Assembly (NCBI RefSeq): GCF_000812465.1
Contig: NZ_JWMA01000063.1
Location: 1-64,000, forward strand
Direction: 5' to 3'
Length of the DNA stretch: 64,000 nt
Origin: Cupriavidus sp. IDO
Lineage (GTDB): Bacteria; Pseudomonadota; Gammaproteobacteria; Burkholderiales; Burkholderiaceae
Shown here: positions 1-8,854 of the stretch, in pieces
How the letters are laid out: every line of letters starts with the position of its first letter
Numbering within the stretch: the first letter of the stretch is position 1
Position numbers and translations under genes: made by a program
The notes under the pieces: model-generated
The model's database searches: none
Told to the model about the DNA's origin: nothing
What the model saw: the letters and a program-made list of their open reading frames with translations, nothing else

Positions 1-474
1 GCCGTTCATCTGGACCAAGAGCGCTCGCGACATCTTGCAGAAAGTCATTCGCGCCAACCGCCGCTTAAGTTCCAAACAGAATGGAACGCTGCACTAGAGG
101 CGTGTGGTTTGCCACTCAGTGACTTGACTGAGGGGGCAGGTCTCTTTCATGTCGCGGTTCTTGGCGAGATGGTCGTTGGTTGCGCACACGGCGAGCAGTA
201 CGGCCATACCTTCGCTGTTCACACCGTTGCCGTGCTACGCGAATACCGCGGGCATCGGATCGCCACTTACATGGTCGGCGCTCTCTTGATGAGAGCACGC
301 TCCGCCGGATGTACGAAGGCAACCGTACTGACAGATGAACACCCTGGATTCTTCGCCAGACACGGATTTACGCTGACTCCGGTGGATAGCATCGTAAGGG
401 AGATGCAACTGTCGAAGGACTTTCTGCGCCGCTTCGGGGCCCGCATTCACTATATGTGCCGCAATCTGGATTGA
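1..474 (+). CDS. GNAT family N-acetyltransferase, 5' end cut by window
   Basis: The reading frame is open from base 1 to the TGA at 474. A TTG at 109 could be called as a start, but the residues upstream of it look like the beginning of a GNAT fold (an EACGLP stretch before the first strand), so I read the gene as continuing out of the window. The middle carries the acetyl-CoA binding region: VAVLREYRGHRIATYMV, a variant of the V.P..RG.G/A loop, followed by a FFARHGF motif typical of small GNAT proteins. The substrate cannot be told. It is convergent with the next GNAT gene, with 115 bases between them. The family is fairly sure; the start is not. Confidence 0.75.
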   Translation, partial: AVHLDQERSRHLAESHSRQPPLKFQTEWNAALEACGLPLSDLTEGAGLFHVAVLGEMVVGCAHGEQYGHTFAVHTVAVLREYRGHRIATYMVGALLMRARSAGCTKATVLTDEHPGFFARHGFTLTPVDSIVREMQLSKDFLRRFGARIHYMCRNLD

Positions 475-589
475 GTCACTGCTGGCAGGCTTGCTAGTGT
501 CCTGAATCGCAAATTCGTTGCATAAGTCTGCCGATAAGCCGTGTCATCCGTCGTCACGAATGCTCGCAAGGCTCCGGCCTTGCTGACTC

Positions 590-1147
590 TCATGCGGCCC
601 CCGGCTCCTCAGCCAGGCCAAGCACGACCACGCGCAGCGTGCTGTCTTCCGGGCAGGCTGTATCAACGAAGCCCAGCCCGCGGGCAAGCCGTCGCATGGA
701 AGTATTCGAGGCCAGGACATAGCCCTCCATGTTTCGATAGCCGGCAGCACGGGCAACGGCGATCAAGCTATGCATCAGGCACTTCGCCAATCCAACGCCA
801 TGCCAGTCGTCGGCGACGGTAATGGCGAACTCGCAGGTATCGCTACCGGGACCCGCGGCGTAGCGTGCGCCACCGACGATGGCCCCGGCTTCACCGTCGT
901 CGGACACGGCTACCAGCGCGAACTCGCGTCCCGCCACCGGGTGCGTTGCCGATTCGAGCATGGCGTCGGGCAATTCGCGCATGGAAGCCATGAAGCGCGT
1001 ATAGCGCGAATCGTCGGACAGGCGGTGAAAGGCTGCCAGCAAGCCGGCCTTGTCCTGCGCCAGGATCTGGCGCAGGACTACCCGCCGTCCGTCGCGCAAG
1101 GTCGCGCGGGACGGCAAGCGGGCTTCTGCGGATGCATTCTCGTGCAT
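590..1147 (-). CDS. GNAT family N-acetyltransferase (Pat-like)
   Basis: A 185-residue protein that transfers an acyl group from acyl-CoA to an unknown acceptor. The N-terminal half has an LRDGRRVVLRQI segment and a LSDDSRYTRFM motif, seen in stand-alone GNAT domains related to protein lysine acetyltransferase Pat. The acetyl-CoA loop is around residues 112-125 (ADDWHGVGLAKCLM), with the Gln/Arg-x-x-Gly pattern reduced to HGVG. The end of the fold is ARGLGFVD. It lies 51 bases downstream of the cytochrome operon on the same strand, so it might be read through from it, but nothing else ties it to respiration. The ATG start has only a weak ribosome binding site. Confidence 0.85.
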   Translation of the reverse strand: MHENASAEARLPSRATLRDGRRVVLRQILAQDKAGLLAAFHRLSDDSRYTRFMASMRELPDAMLESATHPVAGREFALVAVSDDGEAGAIVGGARYAAGPGSDTCEFAITVADDWHGVGLAKCLMHSLIAVARAAGYRNMEGYVLASNTSMRRLARGLGFVDTACPEDSTLRVVVLGLAEEPGAA

Positions 1148-1198
1148 GATCTCAAAGGGCTGATATGGGCACCATCCATTGCGTCGTAGATGCGATTG

Positions 1199-2008
1199 CT
1201 AGCGCCCCTCCGCCGCACTGTTCTTTCTTGCGTAAAATTTCGAAACTTCCTCGATCTCTCGATCGCTCATTGCTCGCGCCATATTGCGCATCTGCGCCTC
1301 GCTGTCATTACGGCGGGTACCCTCGCGGAATGCATGCAACTGGCTTGTCAAATAGGCCAGTGGCATGCCTTCGAGCCACGGCGCGCCGAATTTCTGATCC
1401 ACGCCGCCGTGGCAAGCAATGCAGGGCGCCACATTGCGCAGCGGGTCTCCCACGCGCACCAACGCGGGCAGGTTTTCGTCGTAGGTCGTCGGAGCCGTGC
1501 GGGCCTTGGGAAGCGAAGCGTAGTAGGCCGCGAGGTCGGCGATGTCGCGCTCAGAGAGATTCCGGGAAAGCGTCTCCATGATGGGACTGCCACGCTTGCC
1601 TGTCTTGTAGTCCTGCAATTGCTTGCTGATAACTTCCGGATACTGTCCGGCGAGGTTGGGCGCATTGGATGCGCTCATGCCCTGCGCGCCGTGGCACATG
1701 GTGCAGTTCAGCGCGAGGGTGGCACCACGGCCCACGGCGTCGGCCGGCGCGGCATGGGCCATTGCGCGGTCCAGCACGACGTTGGTGGCGACGTGGCCGG
1801 TCCGGGCAGCACTGTTGCCGGCCCATTGGGATGGTACGCCCGCCGCGCGGCAGATCGTGTCCCACAGTCCACGCACGGTAAAGTCGCCTTGCGCCATGGG
1901 CAGCCACAGGAAGCCGACAAGCATCAGCAGGGCGGTGAGCAGGGCCAGAGCCACCACACTCTGCCTGCCGAGCGGGCTGCGGTCCGGGGGCGTACGGTTG
2001 TCTTGCAT
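1199..2008 (-). CDS. Membrane-anchored dihaem cytochrome c
   Basis: A 269-residue electron carrier, the last gene of the oxidase operon. An N-terminal membrane helix (about residues 16-35) is followed by two haem c sites, CTMCH and CIACH, each in a cytochrome c domain resembling the c4/c553 type, so it faces the periplasm. The ATG at 2008 shares one base with the TGA of the subunit I gene (TGATG), which argues for translational coupling and fixes the start; the longer open frame upstream is a shadow of subunit I. It is inferred to feed electrons to the CuA site of the oxidase encoded just upstream. It could instead receive electrons from a dehydrogenase. Confidence 0.87.
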   Translation of the reverse strand: MQDNRTPPDRSPLGRQSVVALALLTALLMLVGFLWLPMAQGDFTVRGLWDTICRAAGVPSQWAGNSAARTGHVATNVVLDRAMAHAAPADAVGRGATLALNCTMCHGAQGMSASNAPNLAGQYPEVISKQLQDYKTGKRGSPIMETLSRNLSERDIADLAAYYASLPKARTAPTTYDENLPALVRVGDPLRNVAPCIACHGGVDQKFGAPWLEGMPLAYLTSQLHAFREGTRRNDSEAQMRNMARAMSDREIEEVSKFYARKNSAAEGR

Positions 2009-3630
2009 CAGCGGCTCCCGATAGGCACCACCGGCACGCGGGCGTTGTCCAGCATGGCCAGTTGCACGATGGGATAGCCATAGTTCACCAGCGTCAGCGC
2101 GATCATCATGCCCACCCACAGCGCGTAGCCGTTCAGCGCGGCTGGCGGCCGGGCGCCGGGATGCAGCGGCTGGCTGAAGGTGTAGGGGGCGGGCGCCGGC
2201 CCGGGGCGCCGCTGGGCGCGGGCGAGGATCAGCACAAACAGGATGGCCGAGACGACCATCGCCAGCCCCCCGAAAGTGGAGGCCGTTACCGTCCATGCCT
2301 GCGGATGGAGCGCCGGGTGGCTGTAGTCGTAGTAGGCCATGCGGCGCGGCATGCCGAGCAGGCCCACCCAGTGCCATGGCAGCGACAGCACCAGCATGCC
2401 GAGGAACCACAGCCACAGTTGCAGGCGCACCATCCCCGATTGCAGCGGCGCGCAGCCAGTGAGCTGCGGCCACAGGTCATAGGCGACCACCATGTACATG
2501 ATGACGATGGCGCCGGCGAAAATCAGGTGGAAATGTCCGGTGACCCACTGCGTGTTGTGTACCGTCTCGTTGAGCTGGTAGCTCATGTTGATAATGCCGC
2601 CGGCGCCGCCCAGGCCGAGCATGATGAAGGAGAACGTTATCGCCAGCATCATCGGGTTGTGCCACGGTAGCGCCGTCAGCCAGCCGAACACGCCCTTGCC
2701 GCCGCGCAGCCGCCCCGCGATCTCCACCGAGGCGACGATGGTAAACACTGTGAGCAGCGTAGGCACTGTCACCAGCCCCGTCATGGCCGCATGGACGAAC
2801 TTGAAGCCCGCGCCGACCTGCGGATCGGCAAACAGGTGATGGATGCCGATGGGCATGGAGAAAACGAGGAACAGCGCGAAGGCTACCCGCCCCATCGTGT
2901 CGCTGTAGAGCCGCCCGCCGATGGCGCGCGGCACGATGCTGTAGAAGGCCACGTAGGCCGGGATCAGCCAGAAGTAGACGATGGCATGCAGTGTCCACGA
3001 GAAGAACACACGCGATAGCCCGGCGTTGATGGTGTCGGTCAGCCCCAGCGACGCGGGCAGGATCAGCACCAGCACCTCGACCGCAGCACCCAACGACGTC
3101 CACGCCCACAGGTAGGCGCCGGCCACTGTGCCGTACATCGCCAGTGGGACGGTTGCGCCGGGGTTGTCTCGCCGCCAGGCGTGCAGATTCACCGACATCA
3201 GCGCCACCCACACCCACGAGCCCACCACTACCAGCACCACGCCGAGGTAGTAAAACGGGCTGCCAATCATGGGCGGGTAGAAGGTGTAGAGCACCGACGC
3301 CTTGCCCAGTCCCATGGCGATGGCCGCCAGCACCGTGCCCGCAATCAACAGCCAGAAGCCGAGCCACGCCCAGCGCAGCCCCAGCAGAGGCCGCTTCAGC
3401 GCGAGCTCGGTGACGGCGTAGCCGAACCCCATCGCCACCAGCGTGGGCATCACATAGGCCATGATCGTGCCGTGGGCGGTCACGGAGCGGTAGTAGTGCT
3501 CGGGATTGTTGACCCACTGAGCCAGCGGGCTGCGGATGAACATCTGCCATTCGCCGAGCAGGATAGCGCCGAGGAAGGCGACGAACGCCACCCAGAAATG
3601 CGCGAGGACGAGCTTTCTAGCGAGAAACAC
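2008..3630 (-). CDS. b(o/a)3-type cytochrome c oxidase subunit I
   Basis: A 540-residue, roughly 13-helix catalytic subunit that reduces O2 to water. It matches the Thermus ba3 (type B haem-copper oxidase) pattern rather than the mitochondrial type. The low-spin haem ligands are His53 (TAHGT) and His368; the high-spin haem ligand is His366 (GHFHL). CuB ligands are His215 and the pair His264/His265 (GIHHLFADP). Tyr219 sits at the position that cross-links to the CuB His. The usual GHPxVY motif reads LHAIVY here, so Gly and Pro flanking the ligand are replaced. GTG start preceded by AAGGA. It overlaps the subunit II gene by 14 bases and the downstream cytochrome gene by one. Confidence 0.95.
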   Translation of the reverse strand: MFLARKLVLAHFWVAFVAFLGAILLGEWQMFIRSPLAQWVNNPEHYYRSVTAHGTIMAYVMPTLVAMGFGYAVTELALKRPLLGLRWAWLGFWLLIAGTVLAAIAMGLGKASVLYTFYPPMIGSPFYYLGVVLVVVGSWVWVALMSVNLHAWRRDNPGATVPLAMYGTVAGAYLWAWTSLGAAVEVLVLILPASLGLTDTINAGLSRVFFSWTLHAIVYFWLIPAYVAFYSIVPRAIGGRLYSDTMGRVAFALFLVFSMPIGIHHLFADPQVGAGFKFVHAAMTGLVTVPTLLTVFTIVASVEIAGRLRGGKGVFGWLTALPWHNPMMLAITFSFIMLGLGGAGGIINMSYQLNETVHNTQWVTGHFHLIFAGAIVIMYMVVAYDLWPQLTGCAPLQSGMVRLQLWLWFLGMLVLSLPWHWVGLLGMPRRMAYYDYSHPALHPQAWTVTASTFGGLAMVVSAILFVLILARAQRRPGPAPAPYTFSQPLHPGARPPAALNGYALWVGMMIALTLVNYGYPIVQLAMLDNARVPVVPIGSR

Positions 3631-4210
3631 AGTTCATCCTTTCCGCGCTACGCGCGCGGGCCATGAACTCCTCCCGGGGCAGGACCTCCACCCGGGCCCA
3701 CATCGCCTCGTGGCCCGTGCCACAGTACTCGTGGCAGGGCATCAGGTGCTCGCCAGCCTTGGGGAAGGTGGTGGTGAAAGTGGCGACGAAGCCGGGGATG
3801 AGCATGGTGTTGGCGTTGGTCGTGCCGACGATGAAGCCATGGATGGCGTCGGCGGCGGTGCCGCGGAAGGTTACCGGCACGCCTGCAGGCACCACGATGC
3901 ACTGCGGCTCAAAGGAGTATTGCTGAGCGATCAGCCGCACCGTGACCTTGCCATCGGCGTCCACCGCGGTGCCCAGGTTGCCCTCGGCGAACTCGCCGCG
4001 CAGGTGCAATGTTTTCACATTCACCGTCTCCACCCGCGATGGCGGCATCGACGCCCAGTGCAGCCCGGCGAAGATCATCAACAGAATGATCACGGCGATG
4101 ATGAGTCCGACCACCACGGCCCAGCGCCGCTCGGCCGCGACCGCGACCGCCTCGGCGTGATGGCCGTCGGGGGCGGCGGACGGACTGGAAGGCGGCGTCG
4201 CTGCGTTCAC
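3617..4210 (-). CDS. Cytochrome c oxidase subunit II (CuA)
   Basis: A 197-residue subunit that accepts electrons from cytochrome c. There is a cytoplasmic N-terminal tail, one membrane helix (about residues 31-50) and a periplasmic cupredoxin domain. All CuA ligands are visible: His124 in the IHGF strand, Cys159, Cys163, His167 and Met170 in the CHEYCGTGHEAM loop, with Glu161 between the cysteines. Only one helix is present, as in ba3-type enzymes, which agrees with a separate one-helix small subunit being encoded just upstream. The GTG start overlaps the stop of that small gene (GTGA). Confidence 0.94.
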   Translation of the reverse strand: MNAATPPSSPSAAPDGHHAEAVAVAAERRWAVVVGLIIAVIILLMIFAGLHWASMPPSRVETVNVKTLHLRGEFAEGNLGTAVDADGKVTVRLIAQQYSFEPQCIVVPAGVPVTFRGTAADAIHGFIVGTTNANTMLIPGFVATFTTTFPKAGEHLMPCHEYCGTGHEAMWARVEVLPREEFMARARSAERMNCVSR

Positions 4211-4422
4211 TGGACCATCCCCCTCGGCACGTGGATGAAGAACCAGAAGGCGAGGTAGATCAGCACGACGATGGCCGTCGCCACCCCCGCCACGGCGAAA
4301 GCGCCGGTCGGCCCCGCGCTGACCACGCGGTGCAGGTCGGCCTCGGTCGGCTCGAATTGGTCAGGATCGGGGGCGCCCGGTTTCGCGCCGGGTGTCGGAC
4401 TGGGTAGGGTCATCGGCTTCAC
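4207..4422 (-). CDS. Small one-helix subunit of the ba3-like oxidase (subunit IIa-like)
   Basis: A 71-residue protein with a Pro-rich N-terminus, a TEADLHRVVS segment and a single C-terminal membrane helix (about residues 40-65) ending in HVPRGM. Thermus ba3 oxidase has a one-helix subunit IIa that supplies the helix missing from subunit II; size, topology and position directly before the subunit II gene fit that role. The assignment rests on context, because such short sequences carry little signature. GTG at 4422 overlaps the previous stop; an ATG three codons later (4413) is an alternative start. Confidence 0.75.
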   Translation of the reverse strand: MKPMTLPSPTPGAKPGAPDPDQFEPTEADLHRVVSAGPTGAFAVAGVATAIVVLIYLAFWFFIHVPRGMVQ

Positions 4423-5732
4423 TCCGGTAGCAGCCTGCGCAACTCATTCACCTGTTTGGGGGCGACCGGCGTTCCGGCGTTGCCCCACGCTACGCGGACA
4501 TAGGTGACGACCGCGGCAGCCTTTTCGTCGTCAAGGATGTGCGAGAACGGCGGCATGCCGTACGGACGGGGGTTCTTGGCGGTGCCGGGCGCATAGCCGC
4601 CGTTGAGGACCATGCGGATGGAATTGACCGGCGAGGCCATCGTGATCGACTGGTTGCCGGCCAGCGGCGGGAAGGAGGGCGAATGGCCCTTGCCGTCTTC
4701 GGCATGGCACATCGCGCACTGCTGCGTGTAGACCTGCCGGCCCAGTTCCATCACCGCTGGCTGGACCAGCCGCGCCTGGCTGGTAGGCGGCGCTTCGGTG
4801 TCGCGCGGGGCCAGCGACTTCAGGTAGACGGCCATGGCTTCCACGTCCGCATCGGTCAGGTATTGCAGGCTGTTGTAGACCACCTCGCCCATCGGTCCAT
4901 ACACCGTGCCCCGGTGAGAGATGCCCACCTGCAGCAGGTCGGTGATGTCCTTGATCGGCCAGTTGCCCAGTCCCGCCTCGCGATTGGAGGTCAGCGACGG
5001 TGCGTACCAGTTCTGGTTCGGGATCATGCCACCCTCGAATTCCTTCGATTCGCTCGAGCCGCCCAACGCATTGATCGCCGTGTGACACATCGCGCAATGG
5101 CCCAGCCCGTCCACCAGGTAGGCACCACGGTTCCATTGCACCGTCTGCTTCGGATCGGGCTGGTACTCGCCTTCCTTGAAATACAGGGTGCGCCAGCCGA
5201 TCAGCAACTCGCGCTTATTGAACGGAAAGCGCAGCTCGTGTGGCCGGTTGGGGCGCTTCACCGGCGGCACGGACATCAGGTAGGCATAAATGGCATCCGA
5301 ATCCTCGCGCGTCACCTTCGTGTACGAGGCGAACGGCATGGCCGGGTAGAGCAGGGCGCCATCGCGCGAGACGCCGGTGTGCATCATCTTGTAGAAGTCG
5401 TCAGCGCTCCACCGCCCGATACCGGTCTCATCGTCGGGCGTGATGTTGGGCACGTAGAGGTTGCCGAAGGGGGTGGCCATTGGCCGTCCGCCGGAAAAGG
5501 GTTTTTCGTTTGGCTCGGTGTGGCAGGCCACGCAATCTCCTGCGCGGGCCAGGTACTCGCCCTTGGTGATGATCTGCGTGGCAGCGCCAGCCGGTCCGGC
5601 CGAGACGGGCTTTGCCGACGGCGAGCCCGCCTGCTGCGGTGCGGAAACCGGCCGCGGCACGAAGCGCATCGCCAGCACCACGACGGCGAGTATGACCGCG
5701 ATGCCGAGGATGAGCGTGGGCCAGCGCTTCAC
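4419..5732 (-). CDS. Trihaem cytochrome c, alcohol/gluconate dehydrogenase subunit type
   Basis: A 437-residue membrane-anchored cytochrome with one N-terminal helix (about residues 5-25) and three haem c motifs: CVACH, CAMCH and CAMCH. Spacing and surrounding motifs (GEYLARAGDCVACH, TPFGNLYVPNITPD, GIG.W) match the cytochrome subunit of periplasmic alcohol, sorbitol and gluconate dehydrogenases. No flavin or PQQ dehydrogenase lies beside it, so here it is more likely an electron conduit to the oxidase encoded downstream. GTG start, four bases after the previous gene's stop; its own stop overlaps the small-subunit start. It may also dock with a dehydrogenase encoded elsewhere. Confidence 0.88.
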   Translation of the reverse strand: MKRWPTLILGIAVILAVVVLAMRFVPRPVSAPQQAGSPSAKPVSAGPAGAATQIITKGEYLARAGDCVACHTEPNEKPFSGGRPMATPFGNLYVPNITPDDETGIGRWSADDFYKMMHTGVSRDGALLYPAMPFASYTKVTREDSDAIYAYLMSVPPVKRPNRPHELRFPFNKRELLIGWRTLYFKEGEYQPDPKQTVQWNRGAYLVDGLGHCAMCHTAINALGGSSESKEFEGGMIPNQNWYAPSLTSNREAGLGNWPIKDITDLLQVGISHRGTVYGPMGEVVYNSLQYLTDADVEAMAVYLKSLAPRDTEAPPTSQARLVQPAVMELGRQVYTQQCAMCHAEDGKGHSPSFPPLAGNQSITMASPVNSIRMVLNGGYAPGTAKNPRPYGMPPFSHILDDEKAAAVVTYVRVAWGNAGTPVAPKQVNELRRLLPE

Positions 5733-5736
5733 CGCA

Positions 5737-6450
5737 TCACCGCTGGCTGCCGCACGCCAGCGGCATGCGAATGAGGTTGGAGGATTCCGGCGACGAGTCG
5801 CGCGGGGCCGGCTGCTGCGACAGCCACGCCGCCACCGCCGAGACGTCGGCGTCGCTCAACCTGCCGGCAATGCGCTTCATGCAGTCCGGCTCGGCCGCAT
5901 GGCGCTCGCCTACCTTCCAGCGCGTGAGTTGGCCGACGACATAGGCGCGGCGCAGCCCGACCAGCCCCGGAATGCCCGGTTCCATGCCGGTCAGCCCATT
6001 GCCGTGGCAGGCGGCACAGGCCGGAATGCCCTGGCCGGCGTCGCCCTTCGTCACCAGCGCCTGACCACGCGCCAGCACGGTCGGGGCATCGTTGGTGCGC
6101 TCTGTGGGCGCGAACGGCGGCCGTAGCTTGGCGAAGTACTCGGCGATTTCCTTCAGGTAGGGGTCCGGCAGGTAGGCCACCAGGTAGTTCATCGGCGGAT
6201 ACCGCCGCGTGCCGTCGCGAAAGGCGGCCAACTGGTTATAGAGGTACCCGGCCGGCTTGCCCGCAATGCGGGGAAAGTAGCCGTTGCTTGTTCCCTGGCC
6301 ACTCTGGCCGTGACAGGTAACACAGCCTTGCACCCTGGCTTCGAGGGAGTCCACTTGCCTGAACGCCGGAACAGCCTCAGGTTGCGCGATCCCAACCAAG
6401 GGAAAGAGTAGTAGAGTCGCGAGCGGCGGGAACTTCCATGTGGGGCGCAT
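5737..6450 (-). CDS. Periplasmic dihaem cytochrome c4-like protein
   Basis: A 237-residue protein with an N-terminal signal peptide (cut probably after about residue 22) and two cytochrome c domains with haem sites CVTCH and CAACH. The motifs FPRIAGKPAGYLYNQL and YPPMNYLVAYL resemble the first domain of cytochrome c4. It is the first gene of the operon, so it is likely the soluble or loosely bound donor in the chain: c4-like, then trihaem c, then oxidase. ATG start; I see no good ribosome binding site. Confidence 0.87.
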   Translation of the reverse strand: MRPTWKFPPLATLLLFPLVGIAQPEAVPAFRQVDSLEARVQGCVTCHGQSGQGTSNGYFPRIAGKPAGYLYNQLAAFRDGTRRYPPMNYLVAYLPDPYLKEIAEYFAKLRPPFAPTERTNDAPTVLARGQALVTKGDAGQGIPACAACHGNGLTGMEPGIPGLVGLRRAYVVGQLTRWKVGERHAAEPDCMKRIAGRLSDADVSAVAAWLSQQPAPRDSSPESSNLIRMPLACGSQR

Positions 6451-6477
6451 GGGCGGTGTGCCGTGTGGTGTGCATCA

Positions 6478-6505
6478 AGCGTAGACGTCAAGCGTGCCGT
6501 GTCAA
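6478..6505 (-). promoter_or_regulatory. Candidate sigma70 promoter of the cytochrome oxidase operon
   Basis: On the minus strand, TTGACA (6505-6500) is followed after 16 bases by TACGCT (6483-6478), 28 bases before the first ATG of the operon. The -35 box is perfect, the -10 box weak. No FNR-type palindrome was noticed nearby. Confidence 0.3.
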
Positions 6506-6803
6506 GCGGAAAGGCAACTACTTTAATTTGAGGTCGTCGAGGGCGACACGCCAGGGCATCCTGTGCCCCTCAGCCTTTGGATGGGTGATGGCGTCATTTC
6601 CGGATCCCAGATTCGGTCGTCTCAAGAGCGCGAGAAAGCGGTCGGCCGTGCACTTTGCTGTCGTGGTGTGAGACAGCCAGTGACCAGGAAGCCACGGCGC
6701 GGGCGCGGTCAACCGGAGGGCGAGGCCTTGGCCGGCCATATGATTATCAAAGCCGTCCTGAATCCGCTTAGCTGCGTCTGCCATTGGGACAGGCAAGCTG
6801 GCG
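6506..6803. other. Intergenic region without a supported gene
   Basis: About 300 bases between the cytochrome operon promoter and the end of the CoA-transferase gene. A minus-strand frame with an ATG at 6784 runs about 88 codons, but it lacks a ribosome binding site and resembles no family I know. I treat the stretch as non-coding. Confidence 0.4.
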
Positions 6804-8819
6804 TCATCGGCTTGCCGGCTGATCGCGCAAGGACGCCTGCGCTTCGGCCTCGGTCTCATAAACATAGGGGGCGAGCCCGCGCCGGGCGAGGGTGTCACCG
6901 AGCTTGGTGCGCATAAAGGCGCTGGTGGTGAAGCGGGTCACGCCGAGATAGTAGCGTTGCACCATGTTCTCGATCATTTCGACATAGGCGTCTTCCACAG
7001 CGCGGTCGAGCATGAATCCTTCGTAGTTGACCACGGTGTAGACCTTATGGCCCAGCGGCTCGCAGATGCGGCATACCTGCGCGCGGATCGCTGCTATGTC
7101 TTCCGGGCGCTTCACCTCGAGCTGCTCGAAGTTCAGGAACAGGATGTTCTTCGCATCGTCGTAGTTGAAGCGTGCTGCCAGCGGCAGGCGCAACACGTCC
7201 GCGCGCAGTCCCATCGGTTCGGGGCGGAAGATCCGTTCGTCCATTGGCACCGGGGAGCGCACGATCGGTGCGAAATCCATCCTGGCGAGAATGTCGCGCT
7301 CCAGATCGACGCCAGGTGCAATCTCGATAAGTTCCATGCCTTGCGCGCTCAGCTCGAACACGCAACGCTCGGTGATGTAGAGCACAGGCTTGAGGGCCGC
7401 CGCCGCGTATGGGCCGGAAAACGTGCAATGCTCCACCTCCCGGATGAACTTCCTGGCCTTGCCATCGCGGTGAATCTGGAGCTTCCCGTCGACGACCGCG
7501 AACTCGCCGCCGCCGGCCATGAAGGTGCCGACAAACACGACCTTTTTCGCATTCTGGCTGATGTTGATGAAGCCACCGGCGCCGGCCAGGCGCGGCCCGA
7601 ACCTGGATACGTTCAGGTTGCCCATGCGGTCGGCCTGCGCCAGGCCAAGGAAGGCGATGTCGAGTCCGCCGCCGTCGTAGAAGTCGAACTGGTAAGGCTG
7701 GTCGATGATCGCGTGGGGATTGGCCGCTGCGCCGAAGTTCAATCCTCCGGCAGGGATGCCGCCGATCACGCCGGGCTCTGTAGTGAGCGTCACAAGGTCG
7801 AGGATCCGTTCCTCGTTGGCGACGCCGGCGATGCCCTCTGGCATGCCGATGCCGAGGTTCACCACGCTGTTGGGCTTGAGTTCCATCGCCGCGCGCCTGG
7901 CGATCACCTTGCGCTCGCTCATCGGCATCGGTGCCACGCTGCTCGCTGGCACCCGGGTTTCGCCGGAGAACGCAGGGTTGTACGGGGTGGCAAAGGTTTG
8001 CTGGTGGTTCTCGGGTCGCGCCAGCACCACGCAGTCCACCAGCACGCCGGGGATCTTTACCTGGCGGGGATTGAGCGAGCCTCTTTCGGCGATCCGCTCG
8101 ACCTGTACGATCACCAGGCCGCCACAGTTGTGCGCGGCCATGGCGATCGCGAGGGCTTCAAGCGTCAGGGCCTCGCGCTCCATGGTGATATTGCCGTCCG
8201 GATCGGCCGTGGTGCCGCGCACGATTGCAACGTTGATCGGGAAGGCCTTGTAGAAGAGGTAGTCTTGGTCGCCGATACGCATCAGCTCGACCAGATCCTC
8301 GGTGGTGCGTTCGTTCAGCTTGCCACCGCCAAAGCGCGGATCGACGAAGGTGCCAAGCCCGACCCGCGAGAGGTGGCCTGGCTTTCCTGCGGCGATATCG
8401 CGAAACAGATGGGTGATCACGCCCTGCGGCAGGTTGTAGGCTTCGATCTGGTTGCCGACAGCGAGCTGCTGGAGCTTCGGCACCAGGCCCCAGTGGCCGC
8501 CGATGACGCGCTTCACCAGGCCGGGCAGCGCAAAATGGTTCAGGCCCCGTTCCTTGCCGTCTCCCTGCCCGGCGGCGTAGACGAGGGTCAGGTTGCCAGG
8601 CTTCGTAAGGTTGACTGGCGCATCGTCATCCTGCGCCAGGCAGAGTTCCTGGATGGCAATGGCAATTTCTTCCGCGAAGCCGATGCCGACGAAGCCCCCG
8701 GTCGCCACCGTATCGCCGTCGCGGATCAGGCGAACGGCTTCGCGCGCCGAGACCAGTTTGCCGTTCTCGCGAGAATGGACGGCTGGCAACGGACGACTCG
8801 TGGTGGCTTGCGTGTTCAT
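6804..8819 (-). CDS. Acyl-CoA:carboxylate CoA-transferase, family I, with C-terminal extension
   Basis: A 671-residue enzyme that moves CoA between short-chain acids (propionate, acetate, butyrate or acetoacetate type). The two CoA-transferase halves are fused in one chain: the N-terminal half has GGFVGIGF, and the C-terminal half has NLGIGMPEG and the catalytic Glu348 in TTEPGVIGG, followed by the typical FDFYDGGGLDIAFLGLAQAD stretch. Propionate CoA-transferases are near 520 residues; here about 150 more follow (from about residue 520), ending in a region of mixed helices that I cannot name. ATG 8819 has AAGG eight bases upstream and is preferred over the TTG two codons earlier. It is the last gene of a unit with a GntP permease and a CBS protein. 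Confidence 0.88.
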   Translation of the reverse strand: MNTQATTSRPLPAVHSRENGKLVSAREAVRLIRDGDTVATGGFVGIGFAEEIAIAIQELCLAQDDDAPVNLTKPGNLTLVYAAGQGDGKERGLNHFALPGLVKRVIGGHWGLVPKLQQLAVGNQIEAYNLPQGVITHLFRDIAAGKPGHLSRVGLGTFVDPRFGGGKLNERTTEDLVELMRIGDQDYLFYKAFPINVAIVRGTTADPDGNITMEREALTLEALAIAMAAHNCGGLVIVQVERIAERGSLNPRQVKIPGVLVDCVVLARPENHQQTFATPYNPAFSGETRVPASSVAPMPMSERKVIARRAAMELKPNSVVNLGIGMPEGIAGVANEERILDLVTLTTEPGVIGGIPAGGLNFGAAANPHAIIDQPYQFDFYDGGGLDIAFLGLAQADRMGNLNVSRFGPRLAGAGGFINISQNAKKVVFVGTFMAGGGEFAVVDGKLQIHRDGKARKFIREVEHCTFSGPYAAAALKPVLYITERCVFELSAQGMELIEIAPGVDLERDILARMDFAPIVRSPVPMDERIFRPEPMGLRADVLRLPLAARFNYDDAKNILFLNFEQLEVKRPEDIAAIRAQVCRICEPLGHKVYTVVNYEGFMLDRAVEDAYVEMIENMVQRYYLGVTRFTTSAFMRTKLGDTLARRGLAPYVYETEAEAQASLRDQPASR

Positions 8820-8854
8820 GTTCAAACCTTGCGCTATCGGCGTTTGCGGTGGAT

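Noticed and set aside
1199..2473. Long 424-codon version of the dihaem cytochrome
   Set aside because: The first 155 codons overlap subunit I in another frame and lack similarity; the TGATG junction gives a better start.
6518..6898. Minus-strand open frame of about 126 codons between the cytochrome operon and the CoA-transferase
   Set aside because: No ribosome binding site, overlap with the CoA-transferase end and no family resemblance; codon pattern looks non-coding.
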